A DNA stretch of 37,406 nt from an uncultured Saprospiraceae bacterium. Its GTDB lineage: Bacteria > Bacteroidota > Bacteroidia > Chitinophagales > Saprospiraceae. Positions 30,130 to 37,406 of the stretch are shown in pieces. Made by a program: the position numbers and the translations under genes. Position 1 is the stretch's first letter; every line of letters starts with the position of its first letter. Where the stretch lies: positions 1 to 37,406 of the forward strand of contig CAKZUK010000182.1 of the NCBI GenBank assembly GCA_937921775.1. Reading direction: 5' to 3'. The notes under the pieces were generated by a model. That model worked only from the letters and a program-made list of their open reading frames with translations, did no database searches and was not told the DNA's origin.

Positions 30130-32262
30130 ATGATAAATATCCGATTTATACTTTTCATCTCCATTCTCTTTGTATTTGCTTGTAAATCTCCAAACGGGAA
30201 TACTGCAAATAATTCACAAACAGTCGATCACCAAGGTCGCCCAACCAATCATCTTGCTAAAGAAAGTAGCCCTTATCTGCTACAGCATATGTACAATCCG
30301 GTTGACTGGTATCCATGGAATGATGAAGCGCTTGAAAAAGCTAAAAAAGAAGACAAAATGCTCTTGATCAGTGTCGGTTACTCAGCTTGTCACTGGTGCC
30401 ACGTAATGGAACATGAGTCTTTTGAAGATTCGCTTGTTGCAAAAGTGATGAACGAAAATTTTGTTTGCATCAAAGTTGATCGAGAGGAACGTCCTGATGT
30501 AGATGACGTCTATATGACGGCCTGTCACATGGCTACTGGTAAAAGTTGTGGTTGGCCACTAAATGCATTTGCATTGCCTGATGGTCGTCCAGTTTGGGCT
30601 GGAACTTATTTTCCAAAAAAGAATTGGTTGGAAATACTTGAGTACTTTATCAAACTACGAGCTGATGAACCAGAAAAGCTAGAAGAATATGCCGTCCAAC
30701 TTACCGAAGGCCTACAAAGCAGTGAAGGGATTAATATCAATACCGGTGATCAAAATTTCAATCGTTCTGAGCTTGATGATATCGCTAGTAAATTTTTGAA
30801 AAACATTGACTTTAAAGATGGTGGCCGCAAAGGTGCTCCTAAGTTTCCGATGCCTAATAACTATCAATTTCTGTTAGCTTATCACCATCTTTCTGGTAAT
30901 AGTAAAGCGCTAGAAGCAGTCAATACGACACTTGAAAAAATGGCACTAGGTGGTATCTACGATCAAATAGGTGGCGGCTTTGCCCGCTACTCTACCGACG
31001 GTATTTGGTTGGCTCCTCACTTTGAAAAAATGCTGTATGATAATGGCCAGTTGGTAAGTTTGTATAGTGATGCATTTGCTTTAAGCAAAAATCCACTTTA
31101 CGAAAAAACGGTTCGTCAAACATTGGATTTTATCAAAAGAGAATTGACCGATAAATCTGGCGGATTTTACTCTTCACTAGATGCCGATTCCGAGGGCGAG
31201 GAAGGTAAGTTTTATGTTTGGACAAAAGAGGAAATTGATGCTGTGCTGACTGATGAAAAAGTGAACAAGGCTTTTTGTGATTACTACGAAGTAAAATCAA
31301 AAGGGAATTGGGAACACAAAAAGAATATTTTGCATCGTAAAGCATCCTCAAAATCTATTGCAAAAAAACAAGGCCTCACAGAAGAAGAACTTGCCAAAAT
31401 TATAAAAGGTGCGGAAGAAAAATTGTTTACAGCTCGTTCCAAACGAATTCGACCAGGATTGGATGATAAAGTTTTGACTAGTTGGAATGCCTTAATGCTA
31501 AAAGGTTATGTTGACGCATACAAAGCATTTGGTGATGAAGAATATCTTAACACCGCTATTGCAAATGCGAACTTCATTACTGTTAAAATGATGCAATCTG
31601 ATTCCCGTCTCAACAGAAATTACAAAAACGGCAAGTCAGTAATCAACGGATTTCTAGATGATTATGCTTTGACTATTGATGCCTTCACTTCGCTCTATCA
31701 GGCTACACTTGATGAGCAATGGCTTACAAAAGCAAAAGGTCTTACGGACTACGCTATCGCTCATTTTCAGAATACTGAAAACGGTATGTTCAACTATACT
31801 TCTGATCTAGACCCGCCACTTATTGCTCGCAAAATGGAACTAGCGGATAATGTCATTCCTGGTTCAAATTCTGCAATGGCTCGCTCTCTTTTCGGCTTGG
31901 GTACTTACATGTACAATACTGCCTACACCGACAAGGCAAAGGAGATGATGCACAATATTTCTGAAACACTTTCAACTTCAGATCAACCAAATTTCTATTC
32001 TAACTGGTGTAGTTTGTATTTGAGCTTGACTCAGCCTCCTTATGAAGTTGCAATCATTGGTAATGACTATGCTCCACTCCACAAGGAAATGTTGAGTCAC
32101 TATCTACCAAATGCTTTATTGCTTGGTGGTAAAACGGAAGGTGGTTTAGAATTACTTAAAAACAAATTACAGGAAGGCGAAACGATGATTTATGTTTGCC
32201 AAAATAAGGTTTGTAAGTTTCCTGTTCAAGAAGTGAACAAGGCCTTGGAGTTGATGAAGTAA
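30130..32262 (+). CDS. Thioredoxin-domain lipoprotein, YyaL/SPATA20 (DUF255) family
   Basis: A 710-residue exported lipoprotein. The signal ends V-F-A-C (lipidated Cys18). The first domain (about 38-200) is the DUF255 thioredoxin-like module: [14 protein letters not shown], then S-V-G-Y-S-A-C87-H-W-C90-H-V-M-E and D-R-E-E-R-P-D-V-D. The CxxC pair suggests a redox role. The remainder (about 210-700) is an alpha/alpha6 barrel like glycoside hydrolases and epimerases ([25 protein letters not shown]). The family spans bacteria to the human SPATA20 protein, and its substrate is unknown. Export as a lipoprotein places this copy in the periplasm or on the membrane. The size is normal for the family. 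Confidence 0.92.
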   Translation: MINIRFILFISILFVFACKSPNGNTANNSQTVDHQGRPTNHLAKESSPYLLQHMYNPVDWYPWNDEALEKAKKEDKMLLISVGYSACHWCHVMEHESFEDSLVAKVMNENFVCIKVDREERPDVDDVYMTACHMATGKSCGWPLNAFALPDGRPVWAGTYFPKKNWLEILEYFIKLRADEPEKLEEYAVQLTEGLQSSEGININTGDQNFNRSELDDIASKFLKNIDFKDGGRKGAPKFPMPNNYQFLLAYHHLSGNSKALEAVNTTLEKMALGGIYDQIGGGFARYSTDGIWLAPHFEKMLYDNGQLVSLYSDAFALSKNPLYEKTVRQTLDFIKRELTDKSGGFYSSLDADSEGEEGKFYVWTKEEIDAVLTDEKVNKAFCDYYEVKSKGNWEHKKNILHRKASSKSIAKKQGLTEEELAKIIKGAEEKLFTARSKRIRPGLDDKVLTSWNALMLKGYVDAYKAFGDEEYLNTAIANANFITVKMMQSDSRLNRNYKNGKSVINGFLDDYALTIDAFTSLYQATLDEQWLTKAKGLTDYAIAHFQNTENGMFNYTSDLDPPLIARKMELADNVIPGSNSAMARSLFGLGTYMYNTAYTDKAKEMMHNISETLSTSDQPNFYSNWCSLYLSLTQPPYEVAIIGNDYAPLHKEMLSHYLPNALLLGGKTEGGLELLKNKLQEGETMIYVCQNKVCKFPVQEVNKALELMK

Positions 32263-32297
32263 GTCTCTGACGGGGATCGGAACACAAGCAAAACGAC

Positions 32298-32365
32298 AAG
32301 GACGGATTTTTCGCAGTTAACGCACTCAAAATAAGTGTTCGCGTTAAAAGAAAAAATCCGTCCTT
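32298..32365. terminator. Long nested inverted repeat between convergent genes
   Basis: Outer arms 32298-32311 and 32352-32365 are perfect (14 bp, around GGACGGATTTTT). Inside, TTAACGC (32317-32323) pairs with GCGTTAA (32341-32347). It lies between the thioredoxin-domain gene and the ASST-like gene and probably terminates both. Like the structure at 1650-1726, it is a stem with a second stem inside, next to an ASST-like gene. Confidence 0.75.
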
Positions 32366-32438
32366 AATATGTTCAATCTCTGTCTGACCTGGCCTCAAGC
32401 TAAACAGATTTCAAATCCGTATACTGCTTCAATTCTAT

Positions 32439-34103
32439 CTAACGAGCAATCATCAGCTTACGAACATCAGCGCCATTAATCTGCAGCAAATAAATTCCCG
32501 GATTCCAATCAGAAGTATCCAAATATTTGCGACCACCAGTAGCTTCAAAAGATTCAATACGGCGACCTAGCAAATCGAAAATTTCAATCTTATCATACAT
32601 CCAACCTTCCCATTCTATCGTCACCATCTTATCGGCTGGGTTTGGATAAATGCGCAAGGAGTAGGTATCATCTGGATTAACAACATTGGTTGAAATATCA
32701 CAGAAGTCAATATTGGGATTCAGCTCCAAATATCCTTTACCCGTTAGATCTCTGTTATTAAAGGCAGCATAACTACTTGGGTAACGCTTCATACGAAAAG
32801 TCAAATTATTATTGATCGCAAGTGTGTCACCTTGAGTGGCAGGATTACCAGCTAAAAGCGGCGTCTTGTATTCCCAAACGATTTCATTTTCTGGTGTCAT
32901 TTCGAAAGTGTAGCCAAAACGACCAGCACTCAATAAGGTATTCCCGTTTGGTAAAACTTGAATGCTTGACAAGCCCGTAGAATACATTGGAAAAGTATCT
33001 GGGTGGAAAAAGGTTTGCTCTGGCGCAGCAGGACCATAATTGTTGGGGCCATAAGTATATTCCCAACTGTACATATCCCAAGGCTGCGTCCATATCTCTG
33101 CAGTAGAATAATTCGTACCAACTCGATTATTGAAAGCAGCCATTTTTCCATATTGTGGATGTGTACTTTCGAGGAAATCATCAATCCACTGTACATCATG
33201 CTGATAGAAAAGCGTTTGATCATCGGCAGTTCCACCACCATAAGTGATTGGGTTACCCCAACGATACATTAGGTCACCACCTCGCCCGCTTTGGCCACCT
33301 GTATGAGAGGCTGCTTGCTCAGTCGTCGTGGTATGATCAATCACCCAAACTTCTGAAAAAGTAGGAACAGAAATCATAATTTGCTGAAGCTCTTCATTAT
33401 AATCCATCGCATTGACGTGCATCCAATCCGGATCACCACCATTAGTCTGATAATTAACATTGACCAATTCAGGATGGTCTTCCACCACTCCAAAGTTGTC
33501 TTTTGTTGCATCAAAATCTTGAATTAAGTGATCCCAAACATGCCATTCCCATACAATCTGGTCAGTAGATGGGTCAACTTCTAAAATATAATCTGGCCAT
33601 AATTTTTGCTGCGTTATGATAGCAGTGTCACGACCAGCTTGGATACATTCTGCCTCTGTTTTTAATTCCCAAGAAACCATCAAGATATTACCGTTTGCGA
33701 GTGGTGCAATATCGTGGTGTAAGCGAGCAAACTCATCATTTTGCGTAAAGCTCCAAACCAAATCATTATCCCAATCTCTAATTTCGACAATACCTCCGCC
33801 ACCACCAGCCCAAATCGGGTTACCAGCTACAGCAGAAGGGCGTTTGGTTTTTATCAGATTACCATCCGGCATGATGTAAGCTGTATTTCCTGGGCGATAG
33901 TTAGTTGAGTCTGACCAAGTATGTACAATCTCTCCGCAATTATTTAGTAAATAGGTATTGGGTTGATTATGAGGATACATCAAATTATAGCCATCATAGA
34001 CTTTCGTAAAATCATAAGAAAGGAGGCCAACTGTGTTTTGAGCTTGCATGGAAAAGCAAAGCGATAACAAGAAAATAGGAGTAAGTAGTAATTTTTTGTT
34101 CAT
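32439..34103 (-). CDS. Secreted arylsulfotransferase (ASST)-like protein with T9SS sorting domain, second paralog
   Basis: A 554-residue exported protein, paralog of the one at 1736-3406 (by eye roughly 40-50% identical, aligned from the first strand V-G-L-L to the last residues I-A-R). Signal peptide M-N-K-K-L-L to M-Q-A-Q. Landmarks match: L-H-H-D-I-A-P-L-A-N-G-N, D-W-M-H-V-N-A-M-D-Y, V-W-V-I-D-H-T-T-T, G-G-Q-S-G-R-G-G-D-L-M-Y-R-W-G-N-P, and Y-Q-H-D-V-Q-W. The C-terminus (I-Y-P-N-P-A-D-K-M-V, then M-I-A-R at the end) is a T9SS type A sorting domain. The ORF opens with a GTG at 34109; ATG 34103 starts the signal peptide. A CAAAGTTC at 34147-34154 (GAACTTTG on the minus strand) may be the -7 box. 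Confidence 0.88.
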   Translation of the reverse strand: MNKKLLLTPIFLLSLCFSMQAQNTVGLLSYDFTKVYDGYNLMYPHNQPNTYLLNNCGEIVHTWSDSTNYRPGNTAYIMPDGNLIKTKRPSAVAGNPIWAGGGGGIVEIRDWDNDLVWSFTQNDEFARLHHDIAPLANGNILMVSWELKTEAECIQAGRDTAIITQQKLWPDYILEVDPSTDQIVWEWHVWDHLIQDFDATKDNFGVVEDHPELVNVNYQTNGGDPDWMHVNAMDYNEELQQIMISVPTFSEVWVIDHTTTTEQAASHTGGQSGRGGDLMYRWGNPITYGGGTADDQTLFYQHDVQWIDDFLESTHPQYGKMAAFNNRVGTNYSTAEIWTQPWDMYSWEYTYGPNNYGPAAPEQTFFHPDTFPMYSTGLSSIQVLPNGNTLLSAGRFGYTFEMTPENEIVWEYKTPLLAGNPATQGDTLAINNNLTFRMKRYPSSYAAFNNRDLTGKGYLELNPNIDFCDISTNVVNPDDTYSLRIYPNPADKMVTIEWEGWMYDKIEIFDLLGRRIESFEATGGRKYLDTSDWNPGIYLLQINGADVRKLMIAR

Positions 34104-34254
34104 AATCACGGTTTATTCAGATCAATAAAATTGAAGTTTCACTTCGCAAAGTTCGACAATTAAACTTATTTGTATTTTTATAAATGTGTAAAAGTAAACT
34201 GCAAGGCAAAAATGTTTGTAGTTTACTATCAATAGAAGGTTTCACTCGTTTAGT

Positions 34255-34944
34255 TTAAACTACAAAATTCTCTTCATCAATCACCCGTCCTCTTGAGCAA
34301 CGGATAATACGTGAAGGAAAACGTTGAATAATTCGGTAATCATGTGTCGCAAAAATGACTGCTGTATTATTAGTCGTTGACACATCTCTAATTAGTTCAA
34401 CAATTGAATCTGCTGTATCTGGATCAAGGTTTCCAGTTGGCTCATCAGCTATGAGTAAAGTTGGTTGATTAAGTAGAGCCCTTGCAATAGCCAGACGCTG
34501 CCGCTCCCCGCCTGACAGCTCGTGAGGCATTTTGTGAATATGCTCTGATAATCTAACGGACTCCAAGACCTCAGCGATGCGTGCCGTCATTTTTTTCTTA
34601 CTTTTCCAGCCTGTCGCTTTTAGTACAAACTGTAAATTAGCCTCTGCATTTCGATCGCTGAGCAGGTTTAGATCTTGGAATACAATTCCTAATTTCCTGC
34701 GTAATAAAGGAATTGACTTTCGATCCAGCTTGTTGAGATCAAAGCCTGTGACAAGACCTGTTCCTTTTAGTAAAGGCAAGGCTGCGTATAGAGTTTTAAG
34801 CAAGCTACTTTTGCCACTTCCCGTCCGTCCAATCAAATAATTAAACGAGCCTGCCTCGATTTCGAGATTGACCTCATGCAGTACGCATTCTCTATCTTGT
34901 TGAAAGACAGCTGCTTGATCTAATTTGACGACTAATTCTTGCAC
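34255..34944 (-). CDS. ftsE: FtsE-type ABC transporter ATPase (cell division)
   Basis: A 229-residue ABC ATPase, all motifs intact: Walker A G-R-T-G-S-G-K-S at 39-46, Q-loop Gln90, signature L-S-G-G-E-R-Q at 143-149, Walker B L-L-I-A-D-E-P-T at 163-170, H-loop His201. The Walker A context Y-L-I-G-R-T-G-S-G-K-S-S-L-L-K-T-L-Y is characteristic of Bacteroidota FtsE. FtsE binds the membrane protein FtsX, and the pair drives periplasmic peptidoglycan hydrolases at the septum. No ftsX is adjacent; in many Bacteroidota the two genes are separated. The gene begins with GTG at 34944, with no ATG close by. GATCTTTG at 34962-34969 (minus strand) is a likely -7 box, and a perfect hairpin lies just upstream at 34991-35010. 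A LolD-type transporter is a less likely reading. Confidence 0.85.
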   Translation of the reverse strand: MQELVVKLDQAAVFQQDRECVLHEVNLEIEAGSFNYLIGRTGSGKSSLLKTLYAALPLLKGTGLVTGFDLNKLDRKSIPLLRRKLGIVFQDLNLLSDRNAEANLQFVLKATGWKSKKKMTARIAEVLESVRLSEHIHKMPHELSGGERQRLAIARALLNQPTLLIADEPTGNLDPDTADSIVELIRDVSTTNNTAVIFATHDYRIIQRFPSRIIRCSRGRVIDEENFVV

Positions 34945-34961
34945 AGTTTTTTATTGTGGGG

Positions 34962-34969
34962 CAAAGATC
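34962..34969 (-). promoter_or_regulatory. -7 like element GATCTTTG for ftsE
   Basis: Matches TAnnTTTG except for the first base, and the inter-element distance to the GTG at 34944 is 17 nt. The palindrome at 34991-35010 sits where the -33 region should be. Confidence 0.4.
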
Positions 34970-34990
34970 GGATTTTTTTAATTAATTGAG

Positions 34991-35010
34991 GTCTTTTCCA
35001 CAGAAAAGAC
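34991..35010. promoter_or_regulatory. Palindrome in the ftsE promoter region
   Basis: GTCTTTTC, spacer CACA, GAAAAGAC: perfect 8-bp arms. It lies about where the -33 region of ftsE should be and in the divergent gap toward the 5'-nucleotidase gene. It could be an operator or simply a hairpin at the 5' end of neither transcript. Confidence 0.4.
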
Positions 35011-35163
35011 TGCTGCTACTTTCAAATGGCTAGCTTGAGAGAGCAGTCGGCTGAAAAGCTTCCTTAATAAATCACTTCGCTGATAGACTTCACTCAGCCG
35101 TGACACAATATCGTAGAGTCAAAACTAGGGCAAATCTCTATGTGATGCGAAGCGGTCTCATTA

Positions 35164-35194
35164 TTTGTGAAACAAAGCAATTAAACTATCTTAG
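35164..35194 (+). promoter_or_regulatory. Bacteroidota-type promoter of the 5'-nucleotidase gene
   Basis: TTTG (35164-35167), 19-nt spacer, TATCTTAG (35187-35194), close to the -33/-7 consensus. It supports the start at 35241 over the longer open frame that begins at 35100. Confidence 0.65.
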
Positions 35195-35240
35195 CAAATC
35201 CAATCAGGTATCATCTTTTGAAGCTTTAAAAAAGTCTAAA

Positions 35241-36782
35241 ATGAGTAAAATCAAAATCAGCAATTACAGCAGTCTCCTTTTCATCTTGTCCTTCTTGTTC
35301 ATTCTTTCGTGTAAACCGAGCAAACAACTGACTCAGCAAACGACTGATGATGGGATCATTGAGTTTGTGTTTATGCAGGCGAATGATGTGTATGAGATTA
35401 CCCCACTCTCTGGTGGAAAAGTTGGTGGACTGGCACGAGTTGGGACTGTTAGACAAAAGCTTTTAGCGGCAAACAAAAATACACTCACGGTGCATGCTGG
35501 TGATTTTATAAACCCATCCTTAATCGGAACCTTAAAATATGAAGGCAAAAAGATCAAAGGGAAACACATGGTGGAAGTAATGAACGCAGTTGGTTTTGAT
35601 CTGACCACTTTTGGAAATCATGAGTTTGATATCAAGGAGCATGAATTACAAGAACGGATGAATGAATCAGATTTTGACTGGACGACTTGCAATACCTTTC
35701 AAGTTTGTGGAGATAAAACCTATCCTTTCTACAAAGAAAAAAATGGTCGTAAAGAATTTGCTTCACATACTTACACATGGGAAATCACTGATGCAGATGG
35801 AACAGACATTAAGGTTGGAATTTTTGGGGTAACCCTTCCTGTAAATCAAAAAGACTATGTGCACTATGATGATTTTTATGCTGCTGCTGATCTTGCGATA
35901 AAAGAACTTTCGAAATCTACCGATGTGGTGATTGGTTTGACGCATTTGCGTATCGACCAAGATATGGAGTTGGCGAAGAGACAGCAATCAGTCCCACTTT
36001 TCATGGGCGGCCATGATCATGACAATATGTTGCATCAAGTTGGTAATGTGGCTATTGCCAAAGCAGATGCTAATGTCAAGTCTGTTTATATTCATCGATT
36101 GACCTACAATAAAAAAACAAAAAAGTGTACCCTCAAATCTGAATTAAAAAAGATTGATGACAGTATTCCAGATCACCCTCCTGTCGCAAAAGTGGTAGAT
36201 AAATGGTCAAAAATATTGATGAGTAAAATTTCTGAAATAGTTGATAATCCAAATAAAGTGATTTACTATTCTGAGATTCCGCTTGATGGTCGTGAAAGTA
36301 GTATTCGCCATAAGCAAACCAATCTAGGTGAAGTCTGCGTCAAGTCGTTTTACTTAGCATCGAAAAATGTTGATGCTGCAATTATGAATAGTGGTTCAGT
36401 TCGACTAGATGATCAAATTACTGGTAACGTAAGTCCGATTGATATTTTTAGAGCCTTGCCTTATGGTGGTAAATTAGTTCAGGTTGAAATGAAGGGTTCT
36501 TTATTGAAAAAACTTTTGGATGAGAGTGAATCCCGTCAGGGAAATGGTGCTTATCTGCAACGCTATAAATTAGAGCTGGATGCTTATCAAAACTGGCATG
36601 TAGCAGGTACAATGCTCGATGTCAAAAAAACATATACGGTTGCTATGTCTGCCTTTATGTTGAGTGGTTATGATTATAAATATTTGACGAAAGATCATGC
36701 GGATATTGTGAAGGTGCATGAGGATGAGAATGGAGAAGATTTGCGCTTGAGTATTTTGCGGTATTTAAAGGAGAGAAAGTAG
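35241..36782 (+). CDS. 5'-nucleotidase/metallophosphatase family lipoprotein
   Basis: A 513-residue lipoprotein (signal ending I-L-S-C24) of the 5'-nucleotidase family, which dephosphorylates extracellular nucleotides in the periplasm. The N-terminal metallophosphatase domain has Q-A-N-D-V-Y at 46-51, H-A-G-D-F near 85-89, F-G-N-H-E-F-D near 124-130, T-H-L at 234-236 and G-G-H-D-H-D near 256-261. The C-terminal specificity domain (about 330-500) has N-L-G-E-V-C, N-S-G-S-V-R and F-R-A-L-P-Y-G-G. In E. coli UshA the first motif is D-x-H; here the His ligand is Tyr51, as in some bacterial relatives. The start at 35241 gives a proper signal peptide; the open frame runs 141 nt further upstream, across the promoter. 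Substrates are inferred from the family. Confidence 0.87.
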   Translation: MSKIKISNYSSLLFILSFLFILSCKPSKQLTQQTTDDGIIEFVFMQANDVYEITPLSGGKVGGLARVGTVRQKLLAANKNTLTVHAGDFINPSLIGTLKYEGKKIKGKHMVEVMNAVGFDLTTFGNHEFDIKEHELQERMNESDFDWTTCNTFQVCGDKTYPFYKEKNGRKEFASHTYTWEITDADGTDIKVGIFGVTLPVNQKDYVHYDDFYAAADLAIKELSKSTDVVIGLTHLRIDQDMELAKRQQSVPLFMGGHDHDNMLHQVGNVAIAKADANVKSVYIHRLTYNKKTKKCTLKSELKKIDDSIPDHPPVAKVVDKWSKILMSKISEIVDNPNKVIYYSEIPLDGRESSIRHKQTNLGEVCVKSFYLASKNVDAAIMNSGSVRLDDQITGNVSPIDIFRALPYGGKLVQVEMKGSLLKKLLDESESRQGNGAYLQRYKLELDAYQNWHVAGTMLDVKKTYTVAMSAFMLSGYDYKYLTKDHADIVKVHEDENGEDLRLSILRYLKERK

Positions 36783-37406
36783 TGCTACAAGTTTCAAGCT
36801 TGCTCGGAATGACAATGGAGATAAAATGAAGATACTTTGTAGTGCATTGAAAAATGACTAGATTTAATAAGGAATCAAGCGCCTGCAATAAATTCCATTT
36901 CTTTTCAAACAACTTCAATACACTGTAACATAAAATTAATTACATTTTGAAAAAGATCTTTTTATCCAACTCTTCGTTCTGTACTCACCTTGATAACTAA
37001 GGCTATCAGGTTCCGTGCGTGCCTCGATTTGAACAAAAAGTCTACTTTCAAAACATAAAGAAAATTAGCTTACAGTGTACTTAATCAAATGATTGCTTTA
37101 GATATGCTACTGAGACAAGGAAAGTAAGGTCAATTTATAAGGGTGTGAACAGATGTGAAAGATAAAAAATCATTCAAAATACAAAGTGCACAAAATGTTA
37201 TAAAATTAACATCTTGTAAATCACGGGTTAAAAAAGAGGACTCAAGTCTGTTAATACTTTAGTCTATCATCCAGAAAAAAAAATTCGAATAATAGTAAAA
37301 ATGATCGATTTATTCAAGCAATAAATCCTATTGATTAGACTAATAGTTATATAGAAAGTGTTTTAAAGTATTTATATTTTCCCTTAAAAAAATTAGATAG
37401 AATTGC
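36783..37406. other. Terminal non-coding region, 624 bp
   Basis: Contains the palindromic element copy C (36919-37079) and, after it, AT-rich DNA with a small palindrome at 37195-37212. I see no gene, terminator with a T-tract or RNA in the last 320 bp. Confidence 0.6.
36919..37079 (-). repeat. 161-bp palindromic element, copy C
   Basis: The reverse complement of copy B (20711-20871), with five differences over 161 bp by eye. Ends are TACACTGTAA (36919-36928) and TTACAGTGTA (37070-37079). The centre is GATAAC (36992-36997), TAAG, GCTATC (37002-37007): one change has weakened the central stem. Flanks are TTCAA (left) and CTTAA (right), so a 5-bp target duplication is not clean here. Confidence 0.9.

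Noticed and set aside
35100..35240. 47-codon N-terminal extension of the 5'-nucleotidase
   Set aside because: It would precede a perfectly good lipoprotein signal and overlaps the TTTG/TATCTTAG promoter.
1..37406. CRISPR arrays, restriction or defence islands, prophage or secondary-metabolite clusters
   Set aside because: No regularly spaced direct repeats and no signature genes of these systems were found; the lone Bor-like gene is not accompanied by phage genes.

Overview
The window is an ordinary chromosomal stretch from an AT-rich member of the Bacteroidota, probably near Saprospiria/Lewinella-type bacteria (class-level placement is inference). The evidence: several secreted proteins end in type IX secretion (T9SS) sorting domains; there is a TonB-dependent receptor with a carboxypeptidase-regulatory-like front domain; many genes are preceded by the Bacteroidota -7 promoter element TAnnTTTG; Shine-Dalgarno sequences are essentially absent; and the FtsE and paired M16 proteases are typical of the phylum. 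No rRNA, intact tRNA, CRISPR array, phage module or complete insertion sequence is visible.

Layout. 1-3.4 kb: an unknown polytopic membrane protein, a DUF429-type RNase H-fold protein and a secreted arylsulfotransferase-like protein. 3.6-10.1 kb: a membrane-anchored glutamate-synthase-domain protein, an Mpo1-like protein, a secreted fibronectin-type protein, an HMG-CoA lyase, a small membrane protein and a membrane iron-sulfur oxidoreductase subunit. 10.3-18.6 kb: a PRPP-dependent phosphoribosyltransferase, a Bor-like lipoprotein, a giant lamin-tail/Calx-beta/T9SS surface protein with internal repeats, and a TonB-dependent receptor. 19.1-25.2 kb: citrulline hydrolase CtlX, an envelope lipoprotein and a coiled-coil protein, a ZIP metal transporter, a PAP2 phosphatase, a SAM methyltransferase and a stand-alone asparaginase N-domain. 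25.3-29.8 kb: an M16 protease pair (one inactive, one active) and a YkuK-type protein. 30.1-36.8 kb: a YyaL/SPATA20-type thioredoxin-domain lipoprotein, a second arylsulfotransferase-like paralog, FtsE and a 5'-nucleotidase lipoprotein. Most genes are single transcription units; only a few same-strand neighbours could be cotranscribed.

The most unusual content is non-coding. Three elements of exactly 161 bp (8135-8295, 20711-20871, 36919-37079) are each an imperfect palindrome over their whole length, with a CTTA tetraloop hairpin at the exact centre. The last two are about 97% identical and inverted relative to each other; the first has different arms but the same length, centre and design. 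They look like a family of non-autonomous, structured mobile repeats (MITE/REP-like). Separately, all six convergent gene junctions carry an inverted repeat, three of them unusually long (22-23 bp arms, or nested stems).
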